Source: JABDMH01 sp964428345
GTDB lineage: Bacteria; Bacteroidota; Bacteroidia; Chitinophagales; Saprospiraceae
Reading direction: 5' to 3'
Length of the DNA: 64,000 bases
Assembly (NCBI GenBank): GCA_964428345.1
Contig: CAYRYD010000007.1
Coordinates: forward strand, 62,001-126,000
Part shown: positions 45,377-55,072 of the stretch, in pieces
How the letters are laid out: the number at the start of each line of letters is the position of its first letter
How positions within the stretch are numbered: position 1 is the stretch's first letter
Made by a program: the position numbers and the translations under genes
Notes under the pieces: generated by a model
Told to the model about the DNA's origin: nothing
The model's input: the letters and a program-made list of their open reading frames with translations, nothing else
Databases searched by the model: none

Positions 45377-47707
45377 TTAGACGGCGGTGATTCCCTGACG
45401 GTTACGCTCCGCTGATTCGCGCCAGGCATTCTGCGCATGAATGGCTGCGATGCCCACCATATCCACAATCTGCCGGACGCTGGCTCCCATCTGCAGTATG
45501 TGCACTGGCTTTCTTAATCCCAGCAGGATCGGGCCGATGATCGGCAGGTGAGATGTGTGGCTGAGGATATTGTAGGTAATATTGGCCGCTGAAAGACTGG
45601 GAAAAATCAGCACATTGGCTCTCTGGTTTTCCAGTTTGGAGAAGGGATAGAATTTCTGACGGAGTTCGGGATTGAGAGCCAGATGGGCTTGCATTTCGCC
45701 GTCGACCATCCAGTCCGGATGCCTTTCATGCAGGATGGCGGTGGCCTGTCGCATCAGGACGGCCGATTCGCCTTTGGGTACGGAACCAAAATTGGAATAG
45801 GTGATCAGGGCAATACGCGGTTCGATATTGAGGCCGGTGACTTCCCGGTGCACCAATTCGGTAATGTCGGCAATATCTTCGGAGGTGAGAAAGTGATTGA
45901 TCGTGGTATCGGCCATAAACAGCGGTCCGGACCGGGTAATCAGGATATGCATGCTGGCTACCTTCCGTACACCGGGCCGGGCACCGATGATCTGGAGGGC
46001 TGGCCGGATGGTCTCGGGATATTTCTTGGAGAGGCCGCCAATCATCGCATCGGCATCACCCGATTCGACCATCATCACTCCATAATAGGTATTGGTGTGC
46101 AGCACATCTTCCGCCTCCCGCAGGGTGACACCCTTGCGTTTTCGCTGGTCGTAAAGTCGCCGGATATAGCTTTTCATCCGTTGCCGCTCTTCATCGTTGA
46201 CCGGGTTCTGGGGATCGATGACGGGGATTTCACCCAAATCGATCTTGTATTCTCGCAGAATTGCCTCGATCTTCTGCCGGTTACCCACCAGTACCGGACG
46301 GGCTACCTTCTCTTCCAGCACCACCTGGGCCGCTTTGAGCAGTGACAGGTTGTCGGCATCGACAAAAACGATGCGTTTCACATCCTGCCTGGCTTTGGTC
46401 TCGATAATCTTTGAGAGGGCATTATCGTTACCCAAACGGCTGGAGAGCTGAAACTCATATTCCTCCCAATTGGTGATATCATAACGGGCTACCCCGGTTT
46501 CCATAGCCGCCCGGGCCACTGCCGGAGCTACTGTCGTGATCAGCCGGGGATCAACGGGTTTGGGAATGATATATTCGCTGCCAAATCTTAAATCGATATC
46601 CCCGTAGGCCAGGTTGACGATATCCGGTACCGGTTTCTTGGCCAGTTCGGCAAGTGCCTGAACTGCGGCAAGCTTCATCGCCTCATTGATCTCCGAAGCG
46701 CGTACATCCAGCGCTCCCCGGAAAATAAAGGGGAACCCCAGAACATTGTTCACCTGATTGGGATAGTCCGACCGGCCGGTGGCGACGATACAATCTTCCC
46801 GGGCTGCCTTGGCATCATCATAGCTGATTTCCGGAACCGGATTGGCCAATGCAAAGATAATGCAGTCCTTTGCCATACCTTTGACCATCTGCTTACTGAG
46901 GACATTGCCTTTCGAGAGACCGATAAACACGTCAGCTCCCTGCAGAATCTGCTCCAGTGTTGTATCGGCCGGCACGGTCCCATTGACAAATTCCGGTTTC
47001 TTTCCATCCAGATTGGTCCGTTCCGGATGGATAAGTCCTTTGCTGTCGTACATAAAAACCTTTTCCTTCTTTGCTCCCAGCGAACGATAAAGCCGGGCGC
47101 AGGAAATGGCGGAGGCTCCGGCACCATTGACGACAATCCGTACATTGTCGATGTCTTTTCCGACCAGCTCCAGGGCATTGAGCAAAGCTGCCGCACTGAT
47201 GATGGCGGTACCATGCTGGTCGTCGTGCATCACCGGAATATTGAGTTCTCTTTTTAAGCGCTCTTCGATCTCAAAACAATCCGGTGCTGAAATGTCTTCC
47301 AGATTTACGCCGCCAAAGGTGGGCTCCAGTAACTTGACAGTACGTACAAATTCGTCGACATCTTTAGTATTCAGCTCGAGGTCAAAACAATCGATATCGG
47401 CATAGATCTTAAAGAGGAGTCCCTTCCCCTCCATCACTGGTTTACTTGCTTCCGGCCCGATGTCACCCAAACCCAAAACTGCGGTACCATTGCTGATCAC
47501 GGCGACGAGGTTTCCTTTGGCGGTATACCGGAAAACGTCATTGAGATCCTGTTGTATGGCCAGGCAGGGCTCGGCGACTCCCGGTGAATAGGCCAGTGAA
47601 AGATCCCGCTGATTGGCAGTTTCCTTGGTGGGGATAACCTCGATTTTCCCCGGCCGGCCTTTGGCGTGGTACTGCAGAGCTTCTTCTTTCAGTATTTTAT
47701 GTTCCAT
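45377..47707 (-). CDS. maeB: NADP-dependent malic enzyme with phosphotransacetylase-like domain
   Basis: 776 residues. The N-terminal 430 residues are malic enzyme: 'LSLAYSPGVAEPC', 'GNLVAVISNGTAVLGLGDIGPEASKPVMEGK', 'HDDQHGTAIISAAALLNALE', and the nucleotide-binding 'VVNGAGASAISCARLY'. The C-terminal 340 residues are a phosphate acetyltransferase-like domain ('VDADNLSLLKAAQVVLEE', 'LILIGLRKPVHILQMGASVRQIVDM'), which in the MaeB class is regulatory (acetyl-CoA sensing) and not catalytic. It decarboxylates malate to pyruvate and makes NADPH. Divergent from the arginine deiminase gene. Length and domain order are normal for MaeB. Confidence 0.96.
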   Translation of the reverse strand: MEHKILKEEALQYHAKGRPGKIEVIPTKETANQRDLSLAYSPGVAEPCLAIQQDLNDVFRYTAKGNLVAVISNGTAVLGLGDIGPEASKPVMEGKGLLFKIYADIDCFDLELNTKDVDEFVRTVKLLEPTFGGVNLEDISAPDCFEIEERLKRELNIPVMHDDQHGTAIISAAALLNALELVGKDIDNVRIVVNGAGASAISCARLYRSLGAKKEKVFMYDSKGLIHPERTNLDGKKPEFVNGTVPADTTLEQILQGADVFIGLSKGNVLSKQMVKGMAKDCIIFALANPVPEISYDDAKAAREDCIVATGRSDYPNQVNNVLGFPFIFRGALDVRASEINEAMKLAAVQALAELAKKPVPDIVNLAYGDIDLRFGSEYIIPKPVDPRLITTVAPAVARAAMETGVARYDITNWEEYEFQLSSRLGNDNALSKIIETKARQDVKRIVFVDADNLSLLKAAQVVLEEKVARPVLVGNRQKIEAILREYKIDLGEIPVIDPQNPVNDEERQRMKSYIRRLYDQRKRKGVTLREAEDVLHTNTYYGVMMVESGDADAMIGGLSKKYPETIRPALQIIGARPGVRKVASMHILITRSGPLFMADTTINHFLTSEDIADITELVHREVTGLNIEPRIALITYSNFGSVPKGESAVLMRQATAILHERHPDWMVDGEMQAHLALNPELRQKFYPFSKLENQRANVLIFPSLSAANITYNILSHTSHLPIIGPILLGLRKPVHILQMGASVRQIVDMVGIAAIHAQNAWRESAERNRQGITAV

Positions 47708-47924
47708 AGTTATACGAGACGATTAATCCATCGAATGTTCAGAGGTAATCGGATCTTGAAAATAAAACCGGTTCTTTCGGGTTTAACGAAAAAACAGAGT
47801 CCGCTCGACCACCCCAGGCGTTTTAGAAATCAGCACAAATATCCAATTATTTACATAACTCTTGAAGAAACCTCCGGATCGTTTAAAATGCTTTAATTTC
47901 GCAGCGAAATATCCGGGCAAATTT

Positions 47925-49190
47925 ATGAATATCGCATCATCGAATATCTACGTCAATTCGGAAATCGGCCGGCTGATGAAGGTGATTGTTCACCGGCCGG
48001 AAGAAGGCATCTCACGGATCAGTCCGAAAAGGTCGGACGAACTGTTGTTTGACGATATCGTTTACCTGCCTCAAATCCAGGCCGAACACGATATATTTAC
48101 CGGTATACTGAAAAAATTTGTCGGCAAAGACAATGTCCTTTACCTCGATCAGTTATTGGTCGAGTCGCTGGAAGCCGATCAGCAGGCTCAGGAAGAAATT
48201 ATCGCCCGGATCATCGACTTTGAAGAGCTGCCCACCAAATACATTCAGACCCTGAGCTTGCTGGAAAACCGTAAACTGGCGGAAGTGCTGATCAGCGGTT
48301 ATCTGGTTGAAGAAGACCTGATCCTTTTTGACCCGATTCCCAATTTCATTTTTACCCGGGATATTGCCGTGACGATCCAGGATCAGGTGATCATTACCCG
48401 GGCTGCCAAAGAAGCCCGTTTTCGCGAAAATTTTCTGACCAGGTTCATATTCTATGCGCATCCGATGTTTCAGGACTTGCGCAAGGAAGGCAAAATCATT
48501 AACATGAATGATGTCGAGCTGTTTCCCCGGTCGCGTCGCGGTGAATCGGTGTCGATCGAGGGAGGGGATATGATGCTGTTTTCCGAAAATCATTTTCTGA
48601 TCGGTTGCAGCGAACGAACCACCGAACACGCCATTCATTGCCTGAAGGATGTGCTCTTCCAGCGGGATCTGGTCGACAATGTGGTGCAGGTCAATATTCC
48701 CAGCGACCGGTCGTTTATGCACATCGACACCATTTTTACCCGGATAAATCACGACCACCTGGTTTGTTACCGGCCACTGGTCTATGATGGTTTGAGCTCA
48801 TATGTGACGGTATTTCGCCGAAATGGCAGTAAGGCCAGGTATCACTCCATCAAGGAATTTATCCATGCCGAAATCAACTCCGACATGCAATTCATTTTCA
48901 GTGGAAACGGAGTTTCACCCTATCAGGAGCGGGAACAATGGACCGATGGTTGCAACCTGGTCACCGTCAAGCCGGGGGTAGCGATCACCTACGACCGCAA
49001 TGTGAGAACCATGGAGGCACTGGCCAGTTACGGTTATCAGTCGATGACCGCTAAAGCATTCCTCAGCGAATCCTTCAACCCCGAAACGATCGAAAACACC
49101 ATCATTCAGATTCCATCCTGCGAATTATCCCGGGCGAGAGGCGGATCGCACTGCATGACCCTGCCCCTGCAACGGGAATATATACAATAG
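47925..49190 (+). CDS. arcA: Arginine deiminase
   Basis: 421 residues from ATG 47925; an upstream ATG adds a residue string with no homology. The guanidine-deiminase fold is clear: 'SEIGRLMKVIVHRPEEG' at the start, 'NFIFTRDIAV', 'SIEGGDMMLFSENHFLIGCSERTTEHAI', 'FMHIDTIFTRINHDHLVCY', and the C-terminal nucleophile C410 in 'GGSHCMTLPL'. It hydrolyses arginine to citrulline and ammonia. The usual partners, ornithine carbamoyltransferase (arcB), carbamate kinase (arcC) and the arginine/ornithine antiporter, are not in this neighbourhood, so a full fermentative ADI pathway is not evident here. Some members act on related substrates. Confidence 0.88.
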   Translation: MNIASSNIYVNSEIGRLMKVIVHRPEEGISRISPKRSDELLFDDIVYLPQIQAEHDIFTGILKKFVGKDNVLYLDQLLVESLEADQQAQEEIIARIIDFEELPTKYIQTLSLLENRKLAEVLISGYLVEEDLILFDPIPNFIFTRDIAVTIQDQVIITRAAKEARFRENFLTRFIFYAHPMFQDLRKEGKIINMNDVELFPRSRRGESVSIEGGDMMLFSENHFLIGCSERTTEHAIHCLKDVLFQRDLVDNVVQVNIPSDRSFMHIDTIFTRINHDHLVCYRPLVYDGLSSYVTVFRRNGSKARYHSIKEFIHAEINSDMQFIFSGNGVSPYQEREQWTDGCNLVTVKPGVAITYDRNVRTMEALASYGYQSMTAKAFLSESFNPETIENTIIQIPSCELSRARGGSHCMTLPLQREYIQ

Positions 49191-49220
49191 CTCCGGACTA
49201 AGTCCCGCCAACTTACATCG

Positions 49221-49820
49221 TCAATACTTCATGATACCTGATGATCCGGTCCCAACGGCAATAATGCTCCGCAGGGCATCGTCCATTTTGACGCCTTCCA
49301 GCCGTTCGATCTGATCTGCTTTAACATGAAATATGAAACCATTGGTGGGATTTGGACCAGTAGGTACAAAAACGGTAAAGTTACCACTGATATGTTCATC
49401 GGTAATAAATCCGGTCATTCGGGTTCCGTTGTTAAATACATCGACCAATACCACCTCGGAGAACGGCATTTTCTTGGCACCGGTAAATTGCTGAACGGTT
49501 TCCTTGATGGTACCATAGAGTGGCAACCGGAGCAGGTAGGTACGCTCCAAATGTCCGAAAGACTTTCTGCCGATCTGGGTCTTGATGGTCAGGCCGATCA
49601 GGAAACAGACCAGAACCACAATCGCAATAGCTACCGTACTGACCAGATAGTCAGGCACGGGCAGATTAAATTCATTTTTCAAGAGGTTGGTGAGGGGAGA
49701 CAATATGCCGACCACAATACCGAGAATCAGCTTGATCAACAGTACAAAAATGGCAAAGGGGAGCAATACCACAAAACCCCCGATAAAAGTGGTGAAGAGA
49801 AAATTGCGGAACTTCGTCAT
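49221..49820 (-). CDS. DUF502 membrane protein
   Basis: 199 residues with two clear transmembrane helices near the N-terminus ('LFTTFIGGFVVLLPFAIFVLLIKLIL' and 'YLVSTVAIAIVVLVCFLIGLTI'), then a soluble part with 'RLPLYGTIKETVQQFTGAKKMPFSEVVLVDVFNNGTRMTGFITDE' and 'VFVPTGPNPTNGFIFHVKADQIERL'. These are the family signatures of DUF502. The role of the family is not established. Convergent with arcA, 30 bp between stops. Confidence 0.85.
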   Translation of the reverse strand: MTKFRNFLFTTFIGGFVVLLPFAIFVLLIKLILGIVVGILSPLTNLLKNEFNLPVPDYLVSTVAIAIVVLVCFLIGLTIKTQIGRKSFGHLERTYLLRLPLYGTIKETVQQFTGAKKMPFSEVVLVDVFNNGTRMTGFITDEHISGNFTVFVPTGPNPTNGFIFHVKADQIERLEGVKMDDALRSIIAVGTGSSGIMKY

Positions 49821-49969
49821 ATCTTTTGGATTACAAGCATTTGAAAAGATTCAATAAGTCATGGAGCCTGGGGCCACCCGGTGCCTTATAAACCCGCAGC
49901 ACCGTTTCCATGTTTCGCGATGCGGAAAAGAATTTTGTAACTTTCCGGCAACCTTACAAGAACAAAACA

Positions 49970-50840
49970 ATGAAATTTGGTCATGTAGCTCAGGAAAAAA
50001 TCGGCTCCGTTGATTTTACCCTGCCGGATGATCACCCCCTATCCCGTTTTCCGGGAAGCAACCCGGCTTCCACCAAAATCTATGTGGGTTGCGGGAAGTG
50101 GGGAATTCCCGAATGGGTAGGCCCTTTGTATCCCGAAGGAACCAAAGAAAAAGACTTCCTGACAACAAAAATTTAACAGCATCGAGTTGAACGGTACTTT
50201 TTACCGGCTCAGCCGGAGCAGCATCGAAAACTGGGCAAAGGAGGCTGAGGGATATGATTTTGTCTATTGTCCCAAATGGTCGCAACGGATATCGCACCTG
50301 AAGCGATTGAATGATGTGGAGGAAAACACCCGGTATTTTATGGATTCCGTCGCACTCCTCGGCGATGCTCTGGGATGTTCCTTTCTGACCCTTCCTCCCA
50401 ATTTTGGTCCGAAACAACTGGACCGGGTTTACTCCTTCATCCGGCTGATTCCGGAAGGGTATCCGATGCAAATTGAATTCAGGCACAAGGACTGGTACGA
50501 AGAAAAAGTATTTAACGACCTGATGAAATCCCTGGCTGACCGGGGTCTGGGTGCAGTCATCACCGATGTAGCCCTTCAGCGGGAGGCTTTGCATCAGTGT
50601 CTCACTTGCCCTACAGCCTTTATCCGGTTTAACGGCTATGCCTTGCATCCGACCGATTTTGCCCGCCTGGACGCCTGGATAGAACGGCTGGAGCACTGGA
50701 TTGCAAGGGGCATTGAAAAAGTCTATTTCTTTATGCATCAGGAAGATGAATCACACACCATTGTGCTCTGCGACTATTTTATCCGGAAAGTCAACGAACG
50801 ACTGGGAATGGACCTGAAACCCCTTAATCTCCGGCACTGA
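49970..50840 (+). pseudogene. DUF72 family protein, broken by one frameshift
   Basis: Two frames together give a full DUF72 protein of about 290 residues. Frame 1, 49970 to about 50170: 'KIYVGCGKWGIPEWVGPLYPEGTKEKDF'. Frame 2 continues: 'FNSIELNGTFYRLSRSSIENWAKEAEGYDFVYCPKWSQRISHL', 'LTLPPNFGPKQLDRVYSFI', 'IEFRHKDWY', 'AFIRFNGY', 'KVYFFMHQEDES'. The break is at the run CAACAAAAATTTAAC near 50160-50173; deletion of one A restores the frame. A homopolymer indel like this may be a sequencing error, in which case the gene is intact. DUF72 proteins have a TIM-barrel-like fold of unknown function. Confidence 0.82.
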
Positions 50841-50910
50841 AACAACGGAGGGAATTCACTTTCGAAATTCATACATTTGCCTAAATTTGAGGGCAATCTA
50901 CCCCTTAGAT

Positions 50911-50983
<73 letters not shown>

Positions 50984-51019
50984 CTCTTTATTGGTTCAGG
51001 TCAACCAAAATAAGACACC

Positions 51020-52447
51020 ATGAGCACCAGAAACTACCACTATTTCCTGATCCCTGCCCTGCTGATCCAATGTACGCTCACCGCCCAGGAAACCAAACTG
51101 ACCGCCTTCGACGGAGCCTTTGCGGATCTTTTCGGACTGAGTGTGGCCATCGATGGGAATTACGCCATTGTGGGTGCCCCGCTGCAAGGGGGATTTGGGA
51201 CTACCAATGCCGGAGCCGCCTATGTATTTGTCCGCTCCGGAGGCGCCTGGAACTATATGGCCAAACTGACTCCTCCCTGGAACGGTGATCGGGGTGACCA
51301 GTTTGGCACCAGTGTCGATATCGCCGGCAACTATGCCATTGTTGGTGCCATTAATACCGATCATCATGGAAAAACCGATGCCGGTGCGGCTTATGTCTTT
51401 GTCACTTCAGGAGGAAAATGGTATTTGCAGGCTACCCTCTATGCCATAGATGCCGATCATCAGGACCACTTTGGCAACAGTGTAGGGATAAACAGCTCGG
51501 GTGTTGCCGTAGTCGGCTGTGCTGACGATGATGACCAGGGTACATCGACAGGCGCGGCTTATGTCTTTGAACCCCATTACGGCAACTGGATTCAAACCGC
51601 CAAGCTGAAGGCTTCCGATGCACACTCCGGTGACGCCTTTGGTACCGATGTAGCCATTGATGGTACGACCGTGGTCGTCGGATCACCGGTCAATGTAGGA
51701 GTACCTTATCAGCAATCGGGAGCCGTTTATGTCTTCAACCCGCATTATGGCCAATGGACTCAGACCGTCCGGCTGACCCATCTTGATGCCGGGGTATTCG
51801 ATCATTTGGGTCACAGTGTCGATATTGAGGGAGACTACATCATTGCCGGAGCACCTTTTGCCAACGACAAAACCGGCAATGCCTATATTTTTTACCGCAG
51901 CGGTTACCACTGGTCGCAGCAAGCCAAATTATCTCCTTCCGACGGTGTACCGCACGATAAATTCGGATGGGGAGTCGGAATTACTACCGGTAATGCGGTT
52001 GCAGGTTCCTACCTGGATGACGACCTGGGCAACGAATCGGGCAGCATTTACCTCTTTGGTCAGTCAGGAACCGTCTGGTCGGAAACGGTTAAATACACTG
52101 CGTCTGATGGAATGCCAGGCGATCATCTGGGCACCCAGGTGGATATTGACGGAACGTATGCTATAGCTGGTGCTCCCTATAACGATGCCGGGGCCCACGA
52201 CAGTGGTGCAGCTTATATATACGGCCCGGCTCTGGGAGCTGCCATTCAGCCGTGTCAAAACATGGTCGATCTGCAGGGAACCATCGAAGCCGGTTTCTAC
52301 TATGCAAGTGACTTTATTGAAGCAGAAGGCATTATCCTGCCTGCCTCGACCGTAGTACTGACCGGCACCAACTACGTAAACCTCATGCCCCAGATCGAAG
52401 TCATGCAGGGAGCAGTGCTGGAAATCCGGCTGGACGGTTGTCCGTGA
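51020..52447 (+). CDS. Exported FG-GAP (integrin-alpha-like) repeat protein
   Basis: 475 residues with a signal peptide ('YFLIPALLIQCTLTAQ'). About seven repeats of 50-60 residues each contain the 'F..SV.I.GNYAIVGA' pattern: for example 'DLFGLSVAIDGNYAIVGAP', 'DQFGTSVDIAGNYAIVGAI', 'DHLGHSVDIEGDYIIAGAP', 'DHLGTQVDIDGTYAIAGAP'. These make a beta-propeller of the integrin type. The end ('VDLQGTIEAGFYYASDFIEAEGIILPASTVVLTGTNYVNLMPQIEVMQGAVLEIRLDGCP') is a small beta-rich module seen at the end of many Saprospiraceae surface proteins. Likely exported; role unknown. Confidence 0.88.
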   Translation: MSTRNYHYFLIPALLIQCTLTAQETKLTAFDGAFADLFGLSVAIDGNYAIVGAPLQGGFGTTNAGAAYVFVRSGGAWNYMAKLTPPWNGDRGDQFGTSVDIAGNYAIVGAINTDHHGKTDAGAAYVFVTSGGKWYLQATLYAIDADHQDHFGNSVGINSSGVAVVGCADDDDQGTSTGAAYVFEPHYGNWIQTAKLKASDAHSGDAFGTDVAIDGTTVVVGSPVNVGVPYQQSGAVYVFNPHYGQWTQTVRLTHLDAGVFDHLGHSVDIEGDYIIAGAPFANDKTGNAYIFYRSGYHWSQQAKLSPSDGVPHDKFGWGVGITTGNAVAGSYLDDDLGNESGSIYLFGQSGTVWSETVKYTASDGMPGDHLGTQVDIDGTYAIAGAPYNDAGAHDSGAAYIYGPALGAAIQPCQNMVDLQGTIEAGFYYASDFIEAEGIILPASTVVLTGTNYVNLMPQIEVMQGAVLEIRLDGCP

Positions 52448-52623
52448 AATGAACTAATTCAGGACTCAGGTAAAACGTTAAGATTTTTTTAACAAACCTC
52501 TCCAAACGTTCCGGCACTTTATACGTTTCTATTATGTAGTTCTATTGCCACTTTAAATTCGTTGGGCGAACACTCATTGACTACTTTTCCATCAATTTCT
52601 TAATCCTTATAAATCAACTAACT

Positions 52624-53184
52624 ATGTCATTTATGAAAAATTTCATCAAGTTCTCATTTCTACTGGCCCTGATAGCTTTTGTGGCCACCAGCACCCAGGC
52701 GCAAGACGACAAGTCCAAGAGGAAAAGTCCGCCAATGGAAACCAAGGGTAAAATAGGTGACGCTATGGTTTCCATCAACTACAGTGCACCTTCTGTCAAT
52801 GGAAGAACGATTTTCGGAGATCTGGTACCTTATGGAAAAACCTGGAGAACCGGCGCTAATGAAGCAACGACTTTTGAAGTCAGCAAAAACATTATGGTAG
52901 AAGGCCAGGAACTTCCGGCCGGTAAGTATGGATTGTTTACAGTACCTGGTGAAGATAAATGGACGATTGTATTCAACTCGGTTTGGGATCAGTGGGGTGA
53001 TTACAATTACGACAAATCCAAAGATGTACTGCGCGTTGACGTGACACCCAAGAAACTGGAAACCCCGGTAGAACAATTTAAAATCGCCCTGACCGAAAAA
53101 GACGGATCTTCCTGGGTGGCCATCAAATGGGCCGATACCAAAGCCGCTTTCAGTGTAGCTCCGGTCATGAAGGCTTCCAATTAA
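52624..53184 (+). CDS. DUF2911 domain protein, exported
   Basis: 186 residues. Signal peptide 'FIKFSFLLALIAFVATSTQAQ', then one DUF2911 domain: 'ISYSAPSVNGRTIFG'-type block ('NYSAPSVNGRTIFGDLVPYGKTWRTGANEATTFEVSKNI'), 'GQELPAGKYGLFTVPGEDKWTIVFN', 'TPVEQFKIALTEKDGSSWVAIKW'. No TPR extension, unlike its paralogue at 38618. An ATG three codons in (52633) is an alternative start. Ended by a strong terminator. Confidence 0.88.
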   Translation: MSFMKNFIKFSFLLALIAFVATSTQAQDDKSKRKSPPMETKGKIGDAMVSINYSAPSVNGRTIFGDLVPYGKTWRTGANEATTFEVSKNIMVEGQELPAGKYGLFTVPGEDKWTIVFNSVWDQWGDYNYDKSKDVLRVDVTPKKLETPVEQFKIALTEKDGSSWVAIKWADTKAAFSVAPVMKASN

Positions 53185-53214
53185 TCAATCCAGGAATTTA
53201 AGAATTACAACAAA

Positions 53215-53253
53215 ACCCCGGTATTTTGAAAATGCCGGGGTCTTTTCTTTTTA
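53215..53253 (+). terminator. Terminator of the DUF2911 gene
   Basis: Stem ACCCCGGTATTTT/AAAATGCCGGGGT (one G-U pair) with a tiny loop at 53228, then TCTTTTCTTTTT. It lies 31 bp past the stop codon. Confidence 0.9.
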
Positions 53254-53314
53254 TGCTCAAACTGTTCGATTCTCAAGGATCAGGTCTTAAAAACAACATT
53301 CCTTGATAACGGGT

Positions 53315-53336
53315 CCAAGGGGTCATGACCCCTTGG
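53315..53336. repeat. 22-bp perfect palindrome, copy 2
   Basis: Identical to the palindrome at 25205-25226 (CCAAGGGGTCA joined to its reverse complement). It lies between the DUF2911 terminator and the end of the GH32-like gene. Confidence 0.85.
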
Positions 53337-53456
53337 AAGTCTCCGGAATGAATCTTTATTCCAGAAGCTGTGTACTGAATACTTAGCGCAATTTATACCC
53401 TTGGAAATAGTGGGTAATTACCTCGGAAAACCGCAGCAATAGTCCCAAACAACCTT

Positions 53457-54929
53457 CTAAACGGCTTCCGTACTTTCCTGGCTGGCATATTCCACGATGG
53501 GTTCCGGCAATTCCTTCCACCGGCTGTTGCATAAATGAATTTCACTGGATGCCGAATACAAACCAAATCCCGGTGCGGAAAAAGTGTAGTCGATTAAGGT
53601 GAGCCTCACTACATTGTTGATCGAGCATTCAAAATAATGTCCATACCGGATCAAACGGAAATCAAAGGCATGGTCTTCCGGCACTGTAAACAGATTGGCC
53701 TGCAGATCGGAATAAATAAAATCTTCTTTCATATTACCGGGATTACTCCCCCATCGCCGGATACGAACCAGACCATTCAGCAAATCGAAGGAAATAAAAT
53801 ATCCGTTACCTTCCTTATCCACATCACAGACCAGCCCACATTTTCCAAGACCAACCAAACGGAGCCTGCCTTCCCAAATATAACTGGTTGCCGGACTCTG
53901 CATACGAAATAATTCATGCCCGCTGCGGCAGGACAGCATCCAGCCATCGGCATTCATTGCCAACTGCGATGATGGGTTTCTAAAAATGCGGTCTACCGGA
54001 GGAAGTGATTCCTGTGAAATCTCCTGCAACACCATTTTGTCCCAGCGGTAATAGCTCTTTAAAACCAGACGGCCTTTTGAGTCAGCTTCCAATTGTTTAG
54101 GGGGTGGCAACACCCGTTTACTATGAACATTGCCGTCCATATAATAAAAGTTAAAAATCAGCCAATGTCCGTTGTCCCGCACCACTCTGGCGGCATAATT
54201 TCCCCTCGGAAGCAGAACATCCGAGTGAAAGGATTGATATTCGCCTAAAAGCCGGTCGCTAAACCAGTAGCGCACCTTGACGTCTTCCCTGATAGAGCCG
54301 ATCAGGTAGTACTGGCCGCCGATCCGAAATAAACAGGGACATTCTACATCATCATAAATTCTCGGATAAATCAGGGGAGGCAGAAACACCAACTCTTCAT
54401 CTTTCAGTTCCAAAACCGCCACACATCCTCTCCGGGAAAGCGGGCCATCGGCAGCCCGGGCACAAACCAGCAGGAAATGACGGTCATTTTCGTGGTAGTA
54501 AAAGGGGTCCCGGAAACTAAGCCACTGCCGGGGATTATTCCGCAGGTCTTCATAGTATGGCGCCCTTGACTGTGCCGGAAACCGGGTATCACGAACTTTG
54601 GTCCAATCCATCAGATCATCACTGACAGCAATGCCAATGCGCTGCATGACCCCTTTGTCTCTCAAGGTGAGTCCGGTGTAAAAAAGATAGAACCGGTCAT
54701 GATACAACGCTGCGTGCATAGTCCAGAGCATGTCATCATCCCAGTCTCCCGGATGACCGACAAAAAGGGCATTTTTGACCCGTTTCCAGGTGATGCCGTC
54801 ATGCGAGATTGCATGGGCGATATAATCATGATTCGGAATGATCAGGTGAAACAGGTGATAAACTCCCTGATGTAAAAAAACATCGATATCACCGATTTCC
54901 CAATCGCTGTAACCAGCACCTGCATACAT
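53457..54929 (-). CDS. GH32-like glycoside hydrolase (five-blade propeller plus beta-sandwich)
   Basis: 490 residues, no signal peptide. The propeller reads 'GDIDVFLHQGVYHLFHL' (acidic residues D14/D16 in the nucleophile position), 'WTMHAALYHDRFYLFYTG', the transition-state motif 'SFRDP' (R140-D141-P142) and 'VECPCLFRIGGQYYLIGS' (E196-C197, general acid). This triad order is that of the GH32/GH68 (and GH43) clan. The C-terminal 150 residues are a beta-sandwich ('FISFDLLNGLVRIRRWG'). The next gene upstream on the same strand makes sucrose phosphate, so a cytoplasmic sucrase or fructosidase is a fair guess. Activity is not certain; the 'WMNDPNG' box of true invertases is not seen. Confidence 0.8.
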   Translation of the reverse strand: MYAGAGYSDWEIGDIDVFLHQGVYHLFHLIIPNHDYIAHAISHDGITWKRVKNALFVGHPGDWDDDMLWTMHAALYHDRFYLFYTGLTLRDKGVMQRIGIAVSDDLMDWTKVRDTRFPAQSRAPYYEDLRNNPRQWLSFRDPFYYHENDRHFLLVCARAADGPLSRRGCVAVLELKDEELVFLPPLIYPRIYDDVECPCLFRIGGQYYLIGSIREDVKVRYWFSDRLLGEYQSFHSDVLLPRGNYAARVVRDNGHWLIFNFYYMDGNVHSKRVLPPPKQLEADSKGRLVLKSYYRWDKMVLQEISQESLPPVDRIFRNPSSQLAMNADGWMLSCRSGHELFRMQSPATSYIWEGRLRLVGLGKCGLVCDVDKEGNGYFISFDLLNGLVRIRRWGSNPGNMKEDFIYSDLQANLFTVPEDHAFDFRLIRYGHYFECSINNVVRLTLIDYTFSAPGFGLYSASSEIHLCNSRWKELPEPIVEYASQESTEAV

Positions 54930-55072
54930 ATTGAGAGTATTTCAAAAACTTAACTATTGACACAATAAAAGAAAAAATACCTAAGGGATGAAGCGCTGGT
55001 CAGACACCTTAAAAGGTTTTGGATCAGCCGGGGTAAAATCCGGATTTATTGGGAAATTACCGCATTCGGGCA

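Noticed and set aside
45683..46345. 220-codon ORF on the plus strand
   Set aside because: Antisense to maeB, no recognisable domain.
48153..48758. 201-codon ORF on the minus strand
   Set aside because: Antisense to the well-supported arginine deiminase gene, with no family character.
50016..50738. 240-codon ORF on the minus strand
   Set aside because: Antisense to the DUF72 gene. It is open throughout, but the sense strand carries clear DUF72 motifs on both sides of the frameshift, and the antisense peptide has none.
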